Positions 16,777 through 26,216 of a DNA stretch of 64,000 nucleotides are shown here, in pieces. The notes under the pieces are model-generated. The model searched no databases. It saw only the letters and a list, made by a program, of their open reading frames with translations, and was not told where the DNA came from. The stretch's first letter is position 1. Every line of letters starts with the position of its first letter. Source of the stretch: Anaerolineae bacterium (GTDB lineage Bacteria > Chloroflexota > Anaerolineae > Promineifilales > Promineifilaceae); contig JAUIAP010000011.1 of assembly GCA_030425205.1 (NCBI GenBank), forward strand, positions 62,001-126,000, given 5' to 3'. Position numbers and translations under genes: made by a program.

Positions 16777-18260
16777 GGGTCAGGATTGCGAGCAGATTTA
16801 ATCGTTCGCGGGAATCCTAAACTCTTCACGCATAGCCACAGCGAGAGACTACACAACCCAATCACAACAACAAAAATCAGCAGACGATTGAGCGCTGTCG
16901 CATGGACATAACGTGTTGTCACGGCAAGTGGCACCTCGTTGAGGGCCGCATGCAAATCCAAGATGCTGCCTGCATCGACAACCCGTGCCGTTTGGCGTAA
17001 AACGTCGTTGACGTGTGCCGTCGGCGGCTGACCATCAAACTTGTCGAGCAGCAAAATTGCGCCGGCCGTGACTAGCGGCGTTGCAAATGAAGTGCCCGCC
17101 CATTCAAGCTGTCTGCTGTCCCCAATTGCGGCGGTGCGGATGCGCTGTGTCATCGTTGGGGGATCGCACGTGCCGTTGGTGAACGTCTCGCCGCTAAAGC
17201 CCGCGATGTCGCCGATGTGCGAGAAGCAGGCGCGCAAATCGGCCGAATTTACCCCACTCACCGCCAGCGTATAGGGATAACTGGCGGGAACTTTGGGGGG
17301 CAACGCGCCAAACTCATCCGATTCGTTACCTGCTGCCGCAATGATTGGGATACCAACCACATCGGCCCCCGCCAACACCACATCGAGCGGCGGCACGGGA
17401 TCGCCCAACGGCGCATGCACGACGAGGCTCAAGTTGATGACCGCGCCATCGATCAAGCCGTTGCCAAATTGAATGATGCTGTCATCAATAAAGCTGGAAA
17501 GCGCGGCGTTAAGCGTAAAGAGGTCACCGACGCCGCCGTTGTTGAGGACACGATAGAGATGATAATCGGCCGATTCCGCCACCGCGCCACTCAGTGATGC
17601 CACCGCCGTCCCATGCTCATCTACAATCGTTGTGGTCGGCACAGGGGAGGGGGATGGCAGCGTAAACTCATGATGGACTGTCAGCGGCAAACTGGCGACT
17701 GCGGCCGGAAATGTGCCGTCACTCTGGTAGGGGGAGGTGTCAAAAATGCCAACTTGCACCCGTTCCCCTGTTGCGGCCAGCGTCGTTGTGTAGCCCACTT
17801 GGGCAAATCCGACCTGTGTGTTGAGCGGCGCGACTGTCGTTGTGACGACGGCTGGCACACTGGGCGCACCTTCGATATACCAAACGCCCGCCGCCGCCGT
17901 CACCCAGTTGGGCGATGCAAAGACAAACGCCCCTGTCCCCGCGATCTGTTGCAGCGCATCCTCTACCGTCAGCGTCGGGTCAAAGATCAGCAGTTGGTGC
18001 ATCTGCACATTTGGTTGTCCCGCCAACGGATGTCCTGATGGTGGTAGCATCTGAAACCAGTTCATTGGGGCAACGTTGAGGTTGTCGACTTGCTGGGCAA
18101 TCGGCTGGAGTGCCTGTTGAATTTCGGGCGGCGTTCCCAAGATGAGTAGTTGATTTTCGACAGCGCGGACATAGTTATCGGCATGGGCAATTCGGCCGAA
18201 AAACAGCATCCCCAGCAGCGCAATCACACAACAAAAAGTTAAAGTTAGCTGACGTTTCAT
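16773..18260 (-). CDS. Secreted subtilisin-like serine protease (S8) with C-terminal membrane anchor
   Basis: The start at 18260 follows AAGGAG by five bases and yields 495 residues with a clear signal peptide (KRQLTLTFCCVIALLGMLFF...AHA). Upstream in-frame sequence has no signal character. The catalytic triad is complete: Asp near 172 (VGIFDTS, where DTG/DSG is usual), His near 215 (DEHGTAVA) and Ser near 392 (AGTSFATP). The oxyanion Asn lies in IIAAAGNES. About 145 residues of propeptide-like sequence precede the protease domain. A C-terminal transmembrane helix (about 448-470) with a basic tail anchors it outside the membrane. The substrate is unknown; it may process the surface proteins encoded nearby. 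Confidence 0.88.
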   Translation of the reverse strand: MKRQLTLTFCCVIALLGMLFFGRIAHADNYVRAVENQLLILGTPPEIQQALQPIAQQVDNLNVAPMNWFQMLPPSGHPLAGQPNVQMHQLLIFDPTLTVEDALQQIAGTGAFVFASPNWVTAAAGVWYIEGAPSVPAVVTTTVAPLNTQVGFAQVGYTTTLAATGERVQVGIFDTSPYQSDGTFPAAVASLPLTVHHEFTLPSPSPVPTTTIVDEHGTAVASLSGAVAESADYHLYRVLNNGGVGDLFTLNAALSSFIDDSIIQFGNGLIDGAVINLSLVVHAPLGDPVPPLDVVLAGADVVGIPIIAAAGNESDEFGALPPKVPASYPYTLAVSGVNSADLRACFSHIGDIAGFSGETFTNGTCDPPTMTQRIRTAAIGDSRQLEWAGTSFATPLVTAGAILLLDKFDGQPPTAHVNDVLRQTARVVDAGSILDLHAALNEVPLAVTTRYVHATALNRLLIFVVVIGLCSLSLWLCVKSLGFPRTIKSARNPDP

Positions 18261-18432
18261 CATGACTCCTTGCGAGGGAACAGACGCAAGTTTGTTCCCG
18301 TTTGCCGCTAAACGCACGTCTTGGCAAAGTTCCGCTATCACTTCTGTTGCGTTGTGTGGCGAAGACACTGGACACGCAACATAGCGTACCTCATCAAAAT
18401 GTATGCTGTAAGCATAAATAGTTGCTCGTTGC

Positions 18433-18480
18433 TGGTTAGTGGTAAGAAAATGCGTCAACGCATTTTCTTACCACTAACCA
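18433..18480. repeat. Long perfect inverted repeat (22-bp arms)
   Basis: Positions 18433-18454 and 18459-18480 are perfect inverted copies separated only by TCAA. The outer flanks continue imperfectly (GTAAGCATAA near 18410; TTATGCC and GCTTAC on the far side). It lies between two minus-strand genes, downstream of the CHAT gene and upstream of the subtilase. It could act as a strong terminator for the CHAT operon, or be a mobile extragenic palindrome. Confidence 0.8.
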
Positions 18481-18526
18481 CTTGCGGCTTCGCCGCCTTA
18501 TGCCTTACTGCTTACAGGCTACACCA

Positions 18527-21250
18527 TTACTTCCCAATCAAGAAACATCCCGCCCAAAAGTAGGGATGTGCAAACGCTGCCGTCTCGATCATGGCCGTCT
18601 GTGCGGCGCGTAGCGCGGCTGCTTTCGTCGCCCCTGCTAAAAACCGCTCGTAAAATATCCCCATCAGGTGCGGCATGGCTGCATCTGCAACGGGCCAGTG
18701 GGTCAGCAACAGCGATTGCGCCCCCGCCGATAAAAACGCCTGTGCCAATCCCAAAAGCTCATCCCCCCCGCCGATCTCCTGCTGTCCCGTCTCGCACGCG
18801 CTGAGCGTCACCAGTGCGGCGTTGAGCTTGAGGTTGAAGATGTCGAGCGTTGTCAACTGTCCGTCTGCCATGTTGAGACCCGAAAAGAGCGGGTTGTCAG
18901 CGCGAAATGCCCCATGTGTTGCGATATGCCAGATCGATGCGGCGGTGGCACGCACAGCCTGAAGGGTCGCCTCTGCATCGAGCAGGGGCGTTGTCTGCAA
19001 GAGCCGCGCGATTGTTTGCGCCTCCGCAACGGCTTGTGGCAACCGACCATCACAACTGTTGCCAATGACAAACGCGCTGTCACTGGGGGCTGCATGGTGG
19101 GTGAACGTTAAGACGCTGGCTGTCGGTAGATAGCTGACGGTATGCTGCTGAATGAGATAGGTTGCCCCATTGTGCAGGGCGTGGAAGGGGAGATAGTGCA
19201 GCGACTTGTGCGGCACGATCAGCAGATGGGTGGGCAGTTGGTCGCGCACAGGAGCGAGCAGAAGCGTATCGAGCTGGGCGAGCAGCTGTTGGGCGTGCGG
19301 GATCGTGGCGGGGGCGAAGGCGGGATCGTGCGGGATGGCTTGCAGATTGAGTTGCCAGAAGTCGAGGAGCATGGCGATCTGATCGGCCGATGCCTGCAAC
19401 CGCTCATGTATGATTTGGCTCGATGTAATCAGGAAAAGATGCAGTTGTCCATGTGCAAAAAAGTAGTCGAGCAGGGCGGTATCTGTTGGCAATTGCGCCT
19501 GTATCTCGGCCAGCGTCGCAGGACTCGCGAGGGTCGCCTGCCCATAGCGGCTATCGCGCAACAGGAGCCGCTCGCGCACGCCAAGCAGCTCTTTTTCAAG
19601 CTGTTCGATTTGGGGCAGCCATTCATGCGCCGTCGCGGGGTCAGCTTCAGCGCGGCGCAGGAGGCGATTGCGTTCCGCCTGCTGGGTCGTAAACTGGGTG
19701 ATGAGTGGGATGTCATCGGCCGAAATTGCCTCAATCCGCACATCCAGCCGATAGCCCAAGAGATCGATCAGTGAACGCGATTTGGCTTGCTGAACAATCC
19801 GCCATGCCTGTGCAATATCGCCCTGTTGCAAATAGAGCTGTACGGCATCGGCAAACAGATCATCTTTGTCGGCGAGAAAACGGCCGCGCCAGTCGAGTAA
19901 AAGCTGGCTACGCAGCTGGTCGAGGGTGGCGATGGCACGCTCAAAGCTAGCGGCGGCCAGCGTTAGATCCCCGCGCTGCTGCGCCAGCTTGCCGTGCAGA
20001 TGCCACGCTTGCTGCCGCTGTGTGGGCAACTCATGTTTGTCGATCAGGGCAAATGCATGGGTGAGCGCGTCTGCCATCTGGGTTGTGTCGGCCGCCGCAC
20101 TGGCCGCACCGAGATAGGCGTTTGTCTGCAAGGCGGGCAGGTCTCCAAATTGCGTGATGCAGTCAGAGAATTGCTCGAATGCGGCGGCACGCTTGCCCAT
20201 TGTCAGCAAGATCGCGGCAAATTGCAGCGTTGCTTCGGCGGCGGCGACGGGGTTGTTTTCGGCCGAAAAGACCGCAGCCGCTGCCTCAATCGTCGTCATC
20301 GCGCCCGCCAAATCCTGCACGCCGATTTGCGCCCGCCCCTTGATGAGCAACAGTTTTCCCAACTCCTTACGCCCCTGATGGTTGCGCACGCGCAATTCGA
20401 GCGCATCGCACTGCTCCAATACGCTTGTAAATTGTCCCAACGCCAGTTGACAACGCAACGTCGCCAGCGCAAAGTAGACGCTATCCCATTCGCGCCGCGC
20501 GTCCTCCAACTGCACGCGGGTCGTGTTGAGCAACTGGAGCGCATGGCGCATATCCCCCTGAACGAGATGGGTTGTGGCGGCTGAATAGCGCGAACGCAAC
20601 GCCTCAATGGTCAGATCGAGCTGCTCAAATAGTTGAAATGCCCGTTCGCTTGCGGCGAGGGCGGCGGAAAATCGGCCGAAATTGCGCAACACCATCGCCC
20701 GATTTAGTTCAATTCCCGCCAAACGTTGCGGGTCATCTTGAAAGTGCTGCGCGGCGTCGTCAAGCATAGCGAGGGCGGCTGTGTCGTCCCCCTGTCGATC
20801 GTGCAGCCACGCCATATTGAGCGCAAGGCGGGCGCGGTCATGGGTGGCGTTGTGTGCGGTGAAGATGGCGCTGGCACGTTGACCGACGGCGACTGCTTTC
20901 GTGTAGTCACCGAGATTGGCGAGGGCGGCAAATCGGCCGATGTCCGACCGTGCCGCCTCGACAGGTTGATCGAGTTGGGTAAAAAGCTGGTGGGCTTGCA
21001 GAAATGCGTGATCGGCCTGTTGGAAGTCGCCGCGTGCCAGCAGTGCGATATTGCCCGCAATTTGCCAGCCGCGCCCCGCTGCATAGCCACCGAGCGCAAT
21101 CAGCCGTTGGGCAACTCGTTCGGCGGCTGCGTCACGGGTGCGCAGCAATTGATCGACCTCGCGCTTGAGATCGTCGGCAAGCGCATGTAGGTCGCTCGTC
21201 GCTGCGACCTGTCGCCATGCGTCCCCGTCTTGCCAAAATGCGTCGCTCAT
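18527..21250 (-). CDS. TPR-CHAT caspase-like protease
   Basis: In this 907-residue protein, residues 50-500 are helical repeats of TPR type (alternating RLALNMAWLHDRQG- and AGIELNRAMVLRNFG-like units). Residues 590-907 form a CHAT domain, the caspase-fold peptidase related to separase. The catalytic dyad is visible: His in HIATHGAFR (near 782) and Cys in LSACETGQ (near 818). GGGDELLGLAQAFLSAGA and the LTHWPV strand are typical CHAT signatures. No signal peptide is present, so it acts in the cytoplasm. It overlaps the upstream anti-sigma-like gene by 4 bp (ATGA) and forms an operon with it and the sigma factor. In type III-E CRISPR, a TPR-CHAT protease cuts a partner to free a sigma factor; a similar circuit without CRISPR is an inference here. 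Confidence 0.88.
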   Translation of the reverse strand: MSDAFWQDGDAWRQVAATSDLHALADDLKREVDQLLRTRDAAAERVAQRLIALGGYAAGRGWQIAGNIALLARGDFQQADHAFLQAHQLFTQLDQPVEAARSDIGRFAALANLGDYTKAVAVGQRASAIFTAHNATHDRARLALNMAWLHDRQGDDTAALAMLDDAAQHFQDDPQRLAGIELNRAMVLRNFGRFSAALAASERAFQLFEQLDLTIEALRSRYSAATTHLVQGDMRHALQLLNTTRVQLEDARREWDSVYFALATLRCQLALGQFTSVLEQCDALELRVRNHQGRKELGKLLLIKGRAQIGVQDLAGAMTTIEAAAAVFSAENNPVAAAEATLQFAAILLTMGKRAAAFEQFSDCITQFGDLPALQTNAYLGAASAAADTTQMADALTHAFALIDKHELPTQRQQAWHLHGKLAQQRGDLTLAAASFERAIATLDQLRSQLLLDWRGRFLADKDDLFADAVQLYLQQGDIAQAWRIVQQAKSRSLIDLLGYRLDVRIEAISADDIPLITQFTTQQAERNRLLRRAEADPATAHEWLPQIEQLEKELLGVRERLLLRDSRYGQATLASPATLAEIQAQLPTDTALLDYFFAHGQLHLFLITSSQIIHERLQASADQIAMLLDFWQLNLQAIPHDPAFAPATIPHAQQLLAQLDTLLLAPVRDQLPTHLLIVPHKSLHYLPFHALHNGATYLIQQHTVSYLPTASVLTFTHHAAPSDSAFVIGNSCDGRLPQAVAEAQTIARLLQTTPLLDAEATLQAVRATAASIWHIATHGAFRADNPLFSGLNMADGQLTTLDIFNLKLNAALVTLSACETGQQEIGGGDELLGLAQAFLSAGAQSLLLTHWPVADAAMPHLMGIFYERFLAGATKAAALRAAQTAMIETAAFAHPYFWAGCFLIGK

Positions 21251-21876
21251 CCAATCATAACAGCTTCAATTTCGACCTGTACTGCGTCTGTTTGGAGCAG
21301 AATTGCGTAGTTGCCGGGTGGGAGATTATCGGCCGAAAAGTTACCCCCATTGACGACGGGCGTATTGTCGATCTCCGTTGCCTCGACCGCATCAAACAGC
21401 CGCACCTGCTCGATTGCGCCGTCCAGCCCCACGACCATGCCCGTGATTTGCCAGCGGTGCGGATGTTGCCGACTCGGACGCACATTTAGCGTCAGCCGCA
21501 CATCATCTGCGACGTATTGATGCAGTTGCGCTGCGGTTGTGCCGCGCACCGCGAGGGCGGGGGATGTGGCTGTCGGGGAGGGCAGCAGGCGTGCAATTAA
21601 TGTTCGCAAGTTGCGGCGTTGGGGGGCTGGCGCCTTTGACCGTTTGGCTGGCGCAAGGTTCGCTTGAAATTGGCGCAAAAGCAGCAATTCGGGATCGTCG
21701 GCTGGCAGTTGCGCGAGGTAATTGGCGACGGTTGCTGCTTTTTCGGCCGAAAGTGTCCCCAGCTCAAACTCCGCTAACGTCAGCGCATCGGGTCGCTGCG
21801 TTGGCGTATTGAGCAACGCCCGCGCCGTGTCGTGCAGTGCGGGGTCGATATTTTGGAGTAGGTCTGTGTTGTTCAT
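21247..21876 (-). CDS. Predicted soluble anti-sigma-like protein lacking zinc ligands
   Basis: The start at 21876 (MNNTDLLQNID) gives 209 residues; an upstream in-frame ATG at 21945 adds residues without family character. Residues 29-70 follow the layout of anti-sigma zf-HC2 domains, with LTLAEFELGTLSAEKAATV leading into a helix and a second helix. The HxxxCxxC ligands are missing: the usual CPxC position reads LPADDPEL. A basic Pro/Ala-rich linker follows. The last ~90 residues form a beta-sandwich-like domain resembling carboxypeptidase regulatory modules (ADNLPPGNYAILL near the end). There is no membrane helix. Its position between the sigma factor and the CHAT protease suggests it holds the sigma factor and may be cut by the protease. 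Confidence 0.6.
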   Translation of the reverse strand: MNNTDLLQNIDPALHDTARALLNTPTQRPDALTLAEFELGTLSAEKAATVANYLAQLPADDPELLLLRQFQANLAPAKRSKAPAPQRRNLRTLIARLLPSPTATSPALAVRGTTAAQLHQYVADDVRLTLNVRPSRQHPHRWQITGMVVGLDGAIEQVRLFDAVEATEIDNTPVVNGGNFSADNLPPGNYAILLQTDAVQVEIEAVMIG

Positions 21877-21975
21877 AAGTATGCATGATGCAGTATGCAG
21901 AAGCGGCCGTTGTGCCAATTCATCATACGCCACAATTTTCTTCATGCGCTAAACGACCTAATCGTCGCTTTTCCG

Positions 21976-22653
21976 CTACAAATAGGCTGCCAACTGATGT
22001 TGCAGCTGTTCGTCCCGTCGCCAGCGGCGCAGGAGGCGTTCGCAAATGCGATAGACCTCGCGCACATCACTAAATTGTTCGGGGTAGAGATCGAACAGTT
22101 TGCGGGCGGGCAGAGCGAGTTCAAAGCAGCCGTAGATGACGGTTAGCTCCTGCTGGTCTCGGGCGCGTTGACGGACAGTTTCCCACAGCTGTGCCGCTTC
22201 GAGATCGCTGATCTGTTTTGTCGGCGCGGCATCGCGTTCTGGCTGGATTTCCACCGCGTCGCGCCGTCTCCGACAGCTATCGACGATGATGCTGTGAACG
22301 CACGCTTGCAGAAATTTGATCAGGGTCGGGAGGGTGGGAAATCGGCCGAATTTATCGGCATCTTTGGCAAATGAGTGCCACATCTTGCTAAATGCCTGAT
22401 CCGCAACCGCCTCTGCATCATCCTTGACTTCCCGAATGAGTGGGTGTGCCTGCGCCGCCCGTGTCAACTGTAAATGGTATTGATTGTAGATGGCGTGCCA
22501 CGCTGCCTCGCGCTCTGCATATCCGTCTGTCAACCCGCGCCGAAATAGCTCGTAGCAGAACTGGGGATTATTCGGCCGATCTTGCATAAATTTGCGCGTC
22601 TCACGACGACAATTTTGGGCAACTTCGGGCAGTGTGAGCGTGGTGACATCCAT
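21976..22653 (-). CDS. ECF-like RNA polymerase sigma factor
   Basis: I chose the ATG at 22653 (MDVTTLTLPE), giving 225 residues; the frame extends upstream but without conserved sequence. Region 2 is recognisable at about 50-130: DAEAVADQAFSKMWHSF, then LPTLIKFLQACVHSIIVD and a basic SCRRRRD. Region 4 is weaker: LWETVRQRARDQQELTVIYGCFELALPARKLFDLYPEQF, then VREVYRICERLLRRWRRDEQL, which looks like a helix-turn-helix ending in a basic recognition helix. It heads the minus-strand operon with the anti-sigma-like and CHAT genes and is divergent from the secreted repeat protein at 22810, a plausible target. Confidence 0.7.
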   Translation of the reverse strand: MDVTTLTLPEVAQNCRRETRKFMQDRPNNPQFCYELFRRGLTDGYAEREAAWHAIYNQYHLQLTRAAQAHPLIREVKDDAEAVADQAFSKMWHSFAKDADKFGRFPTLPTLIKFLQACVHSIIVDSCRRRRDAVEIQPERDAAPTKQISDLEAAQLWETVRQRARDQQELTVIYGCFELALPARKLFDLYPEQFSDVREVYRICERLLRRWRRDEQLQHQLAAYL

Positions 22654-22809
22654 AGCTAAGGCAATCATAGCAGTTATTGCGTGAACAGTGAACAGGATTT
22701 GCCGTCGCTGTTCGCAAAGTTCGTGTCGGAAAAATGGTCGCCCCTTCGTTCGTCGTGCAGAGAACGAAACAACGTGCTGAGAATGCACCCAAATTGCAAG
22801 GAGATGATC

Positions 22810-25800
22810 ATGTTACACAAACGAACCTTACTCATCATGCTCGCGCTTTTATGCGCTCTTTTCTTCACCACGCCAACCTTTGCCGGCGCAGGAGCTGGCA
22901 ACCCAGTCACCATCACGACCGGCAAGCCGCGCAAAAGCGGAACCGTCACCATCAAAATTTCATGCCAGCGCACAGGTGGCGCAGAGGTCGAGGTGGTTAA
23001 TGTGCGTGTCTATATTAGTGGCAATGATAGCGCAGAGAAAAAGGCAGAACGGATTCGAGACAAAATTGCCGATGTGTCACAGGACTGTTTTACGGTCGGC
23101 GGGGCGGGCAGTCAGGTGACGCTGACACCGAAGGCGGCTAATCTCGAAATCACAAAGGTCGCGCACAATCTCGATAAGACGAATGAACTATTTGGCATCG
23201 ATCCAGCTGGCGTGACGGCGAGCTTGGTCAGCGGGACGCTCTCACTTGACGGATTCGTGCAGGGTAATGGCATGGTGATGTTGCAATTGCCAACATTTGC
23301 CCCCGCTTTTGTCGAGACGTTGCCATCAATGACGCCCGAACTCATCTGGCAACAGATGGCGCAACAGCTTGGCGATCAGGGTGCGGAGGTGATCCCTGCG
23401 GGTCGCCAACTGCACTTTTTTAGCGTCCCAGCCGTTGACACTATTTGGGTGGACAACAGTGATTTGGGATTGGCGATTGGGCTGGAAATTGTCGGGCAGG
23501 ATGTTCAGTTGCAGCCGCTTAACTTCAACGGGCGACGGCTGACCGCCATTGTGGATGGCAGTGGCGTGCAGCTGTTTAATCCAGATGGCTCGCCTGTTGG
23601 TCAGCCGATCAATGGCGCTGGGCGGCCTGTTGTGGCGGGAATCGGCCGATTATTGCTCGTGACCGATGACAACAGCGTGCGTTTCTTCGACGCAGACGGC
23701 AATCAGCAAGGCAACGCGGTCACGACGCTCGGTCGTGCGGAGGTGGTTGCAACGGATGGCGGCTGCATCATCATGATTGATGACGACAGCGTGCGAATTT
23801 ACGATCAGGACGGCAACAAACAGGGCAACACCATCACAACAAATGGTCGCGCCACGGTCATCGTGGACGGCGACCGCATCGTCGTGATCGACGCTGACAG
23901 CGTGCGTATCTATGACAAGGCGGGCAATAAGCAGGGCAACACCATCACGACAACCGGGCGTGCCACAGTCATCGTAGCGGGCGACCGCATCATCGTGATT
24001 GACGACGATAGCGTGCGGATTTATGACCGCGATGGCAATAAGCAGGGCAACACGATTACGACAACGGGCCGCGCCGAAGTGATCGTCACCAAAGATGGCT
24101 GCATTATCGTGATTGACGACGACAGCGTGCGAATTTACGACAAAGATGGCAATCAGCAAGGCAACACCATCACGACGACAGGCCGTGCAAAGGTTATCGT
24201 GGCGGGCGGTCGCATCATCGTGATCGATGACGACAGCGTGCGAATTTATGACAAGGCCGGCAACAAGCAGGGCAACACCATCACGACGACAGGCCGTGCA
24301 ACGGTCATCGTCAAAGGTGATCGCATCGTTGTGATCGACGATGACAGCGTGCGGATTTACGACAAAGACGGCAATCAGCAGGGCAACACCATCACGACAA
24401 CGGGTCGCGCCGAAGTGATCGTGACGGCCGATGGCTGCATCATCGTGATCGACGACGACAGCGTGCGCATTTACGACAAGGCCGGCAACAAACAGGGTAA
24501 CACCATCACGACAACGGGCCGCGCCACGGTCATTGTAGACGGCGACCGCATCGTTGTGATCGATGATGACAGCGTGCGAATTTATGATAAAGGCGGCAAC
24601 AAACAGGGCAACACCATCACGACGACAGGCCGCGCCACAGTCATCGTAGAGGGCGGTCGCATCATCGTGATCGATGACGACAGCGTGCGCATCTATGACC
24701 GCAACGGCAACAAACAGGGCAATACCATCACGACAACGGGTCGCGCCGATGTAATCGTGACGGCCGATGGCTGCATCATCGTGATCGATGACGACAGCGT
24801 GCGGATTTTTGATAAAGACGGCAATCAGCAGGGCAACGCGATTCTCACGGCGGGACGGGCAACCGTACAGGTTGAGGATGAGCGCATTATCGTGATAACG
24901 GATGGCGGCGCACGCATCTATGACAAGGCGGGCAACCAAATCGGCAACACAATTCCAACGACGGGTCGTCCCAGCGTGCTTGTGCTGGATGATGGATGTG
25001 TCGTTGTGATCGATGATGACGGCGTACAGATATTTGATGGAGAGGGGAATTTAGTCGGTGTGGTGGGCACAATCGGCCGATCTCATGTCACCCCCCTCGG
25101 CAATCTGCTGCTGATTACAAACGAATTCAGCGTCCTGCTGGTCGATAAACAGGGCAACGTGCTTGTCAATGCCAATACAACGATGCCACCCGCTCCGACC
25201 GTTTTCCTGCCACCCCCACTGCCGCTACCAGAGCTTGATCCGCTTGGAATGCTCGGCATGCCACATCTCTATCCAGACGCAGCTTATGATTTCTGGCGAC
25301 TGCCCGACCCGTTCATGTTGCCCGGTGATCCTGCGGGGCAGTTGCTGCAATCATTCACGCCACCAAGCGACCTGTTGGGACAACCACTCCAACATCAAGA
25401 TTTACAAATCGACTCCTTCTTTGACATCTGCTATCGCATCGAGGTGCATTTGCCAGATCAACTGCCGCCACTGGTTAGCGATCCCGTTTGTAAGGCGACG
25501 CAGTTCTTGCTGCCGGGCTGGAATTTGGTCACGCCGCAGCTGTGGAATGGCGACGGTTCGGCCGATTCTGTGCTGCCAGAGGCGTTCGGCACGGCTGACC
25601 CATTGACGGCCGACCGGCTGCTCGTCTGGAATGCCGCGACACAAAGCTATGAAAGCGCATGGTTCTGCGCTGGTGCGTGTGAGGACTTTGGTGAGGAGTA
25701 TTATCAACACTGGCTCAACGATGACTATAGCCGTAGCACAATTATGTTGCCGCCGAGCTTTGGATTTTGGTATGAGAATCGCAGTGGGGACACCTTGCCG

Positions 25801-26196
25801 TGGACAACCTACGGTGCACAACCGCTACCACAGCAACCAAGCCCCAGCACAACATTCTTCCCAACGCCAGTTGAAGTCGAACCGGGCTGGAACCTGTTGG
25901 GCAATAGCAGCGTGCCGCTCACGGCAGATCAGCTCTTGTTGCATGGGGCGTTTGGATCGGCCGATCCGCTGACCGCCGACCGCTTGCTCGTCTGGAATGC
26001 AGAGACGCAAAGCTATGAGGGTGCGTTTTACTGCGGCGGAACAGCGTGTGAAGCATTTGGCGACGACTTCTATCAAAAGTGGCTCACTCCCGACTATGGC
26101 GCGTTTGACCAACCGCTCGCGCCCGGTGATGGCTTCTGGTATCAGCATCATGGCGTTGGCTACGACTGGCACGATTTACCGTATCAGATCGACTAG
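22810..26196 (+). CDS. Secreted protein with about 14 tandem 37-residue repeats
   Basis: AAGGAG at 22798-22803 supports the ATG at 22810 (MLHKRTLLIML), giving 1128 residues with a signal peptide ending near 24 (TFAGA). An N-terminal beta-rich domain (about 30-240) is followed by about 14 repeats (nucleotides ~23,570-25,130). The repeat core reads SVRIYDKDGNKQGNTITTTG, then RATVIVDGDRIVVIDDD. Repeats of 37 and 38 residues alternate in part (a DGC-I version replaces DR-I). Their strand pattern suggests a beta-propeller or beta-solenoid. A Pro-rich linker leads to two copies of a ~100-residue domain (PGWNL ... GxADPLTADRLLVWN ... GFWY). It is probably surface-exposed. It is divergent from the sigma/anti-sigma/CHAT operon. 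No family with known function was recognised. Confidence 0.82.
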   Translation: MLHKRTLLIMLALLCALFFTTPTFAGAGAGNPVTITTGKPRKSGTVTIKISCQRTGGAEVEVVNVRVYISGNDSAEKKAERIRDKIADVSQDCFTVGGAGSQVTLTPKAANLEITKVAHNLDKTNELFGIDPAGVTASLVSGTLSLDGFVQGNGMVMLQLPTFAPAFVETLPSMTPELIWQQMAQQLGDQGAEVIPAGRQLHFFSVPAVDTIWVDNSDLGLAIGLEIVGQDVQLQPLNFNGRRLTAIVDGSGVQLFNPDGSPVGQPINGAGRPVVAGIGRLLLVTDDNSVRFFDADGNQQGNAVTTLGRAEVVATDGGCIIMIDDDSVRIYDQDGNKQGNTITTNGRATVIVDGDRIVVIDADSVRIYDKAGNKQGNTITTTGRATVIVAGDRIIVIDDDSVRIYDRDGNKQGNTITTTGRAEVIVTKDGCIIVIDDDSVRIYDKDGNQQGNTITTTGRAKVIVAGGRIIVIDDDSVRIYDKAGNKQGNTITTTGRATVIVKGDRIVVIDDDSVRIYDKDGNQQGNTITTTGRAEVIVTADGCIIVIDDDSVRIYDKAGNKQGNTITTTGRATVIVDGDRIVVIDDDSVRIYDKGGNKQGNTITTTGRATVIVEGGRIIVIDDDSVRIYDRNGNKQGNTITTTGRADVIVTADGCIIVIDDDSVRIFDKDGNQQGNAILTAGRATVQVEDERIIVITDGGARIYDKAGNQIGNTIPTTGRPSVLVLDDGCVVVIDDDGVQIFDGEGNLVGVVGTIGRSHVTPLGNLLLITNEFSVLLVDKQGNVLVNANTTMPPAPTVFLPPPLPLPELDPLGMLGMPHLYPDAAYDFWRLPDPFMLPGDPAGQLLQSFTPPSDLLGQPLQHQDLQIDSFFDICYRIEVHLPDQLPPLVSDPVCKATQFLLPGWNLVTPQLWNGDGSADSVLPEAFGTADPLTADRLLVWNAATQSYESAWFCAGACEDFGEEYYQHWLNDDYSRSTIMLPPSFGFWYENRSGDTLPWTTYGAQPLPQQPSPSTTFFPTPVEVEPGWNLLGNSSVPLTADQLLLHGAFGSADPLTADRLLVWNAETQSYEGAFYCGGTACEAFGDDFYQKWLTPDYGAFDQPLAPGDGFWYQHHGVGYDWHDLPYQID
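23570..25130 (+). repeat. In-frame tandem repeat, unit about 111 bp
   Basis: About 14 direct repeats of 111-114 bp lie inside the secreted protein gene. The central ten are nearly identical at the DNA level (AACACCATCACGACAAC-type core in each), while the outer copies are diverged. This points to recent unequal exchange or gene conversion in the middle of the array. Confidence 0.9.
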
Positions 26197-26216
26197 AGCT
26201 TATCCTTGACGCCTTT

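Noticed and set aside
16773..22653. Type III-E CRISPR (Craspase) locus
   Set aside because: A TPR-CHAT protein and a sigma factor are present, but there is no gRAMP/Cas7-11, no Cas1 and no array; only the protease-sigma logic is shared.
23650..24939. A 429-codon open frame on the minus strand across the tandem repeats
   Set aside because: It is the mirror of the 111-bp repeat on the plus strand. The plus strand gives a signal peptide and a coherent repeat protein; the minus frame only exists because one stop-free unit is copied.
23570..25130. CRISPR-like array of regular repeats
   Set aside because: Units are about 111 bp, contiguous, in frame and coding; there are no short palindromic repeats with unique spacers and no cas genes nearby.
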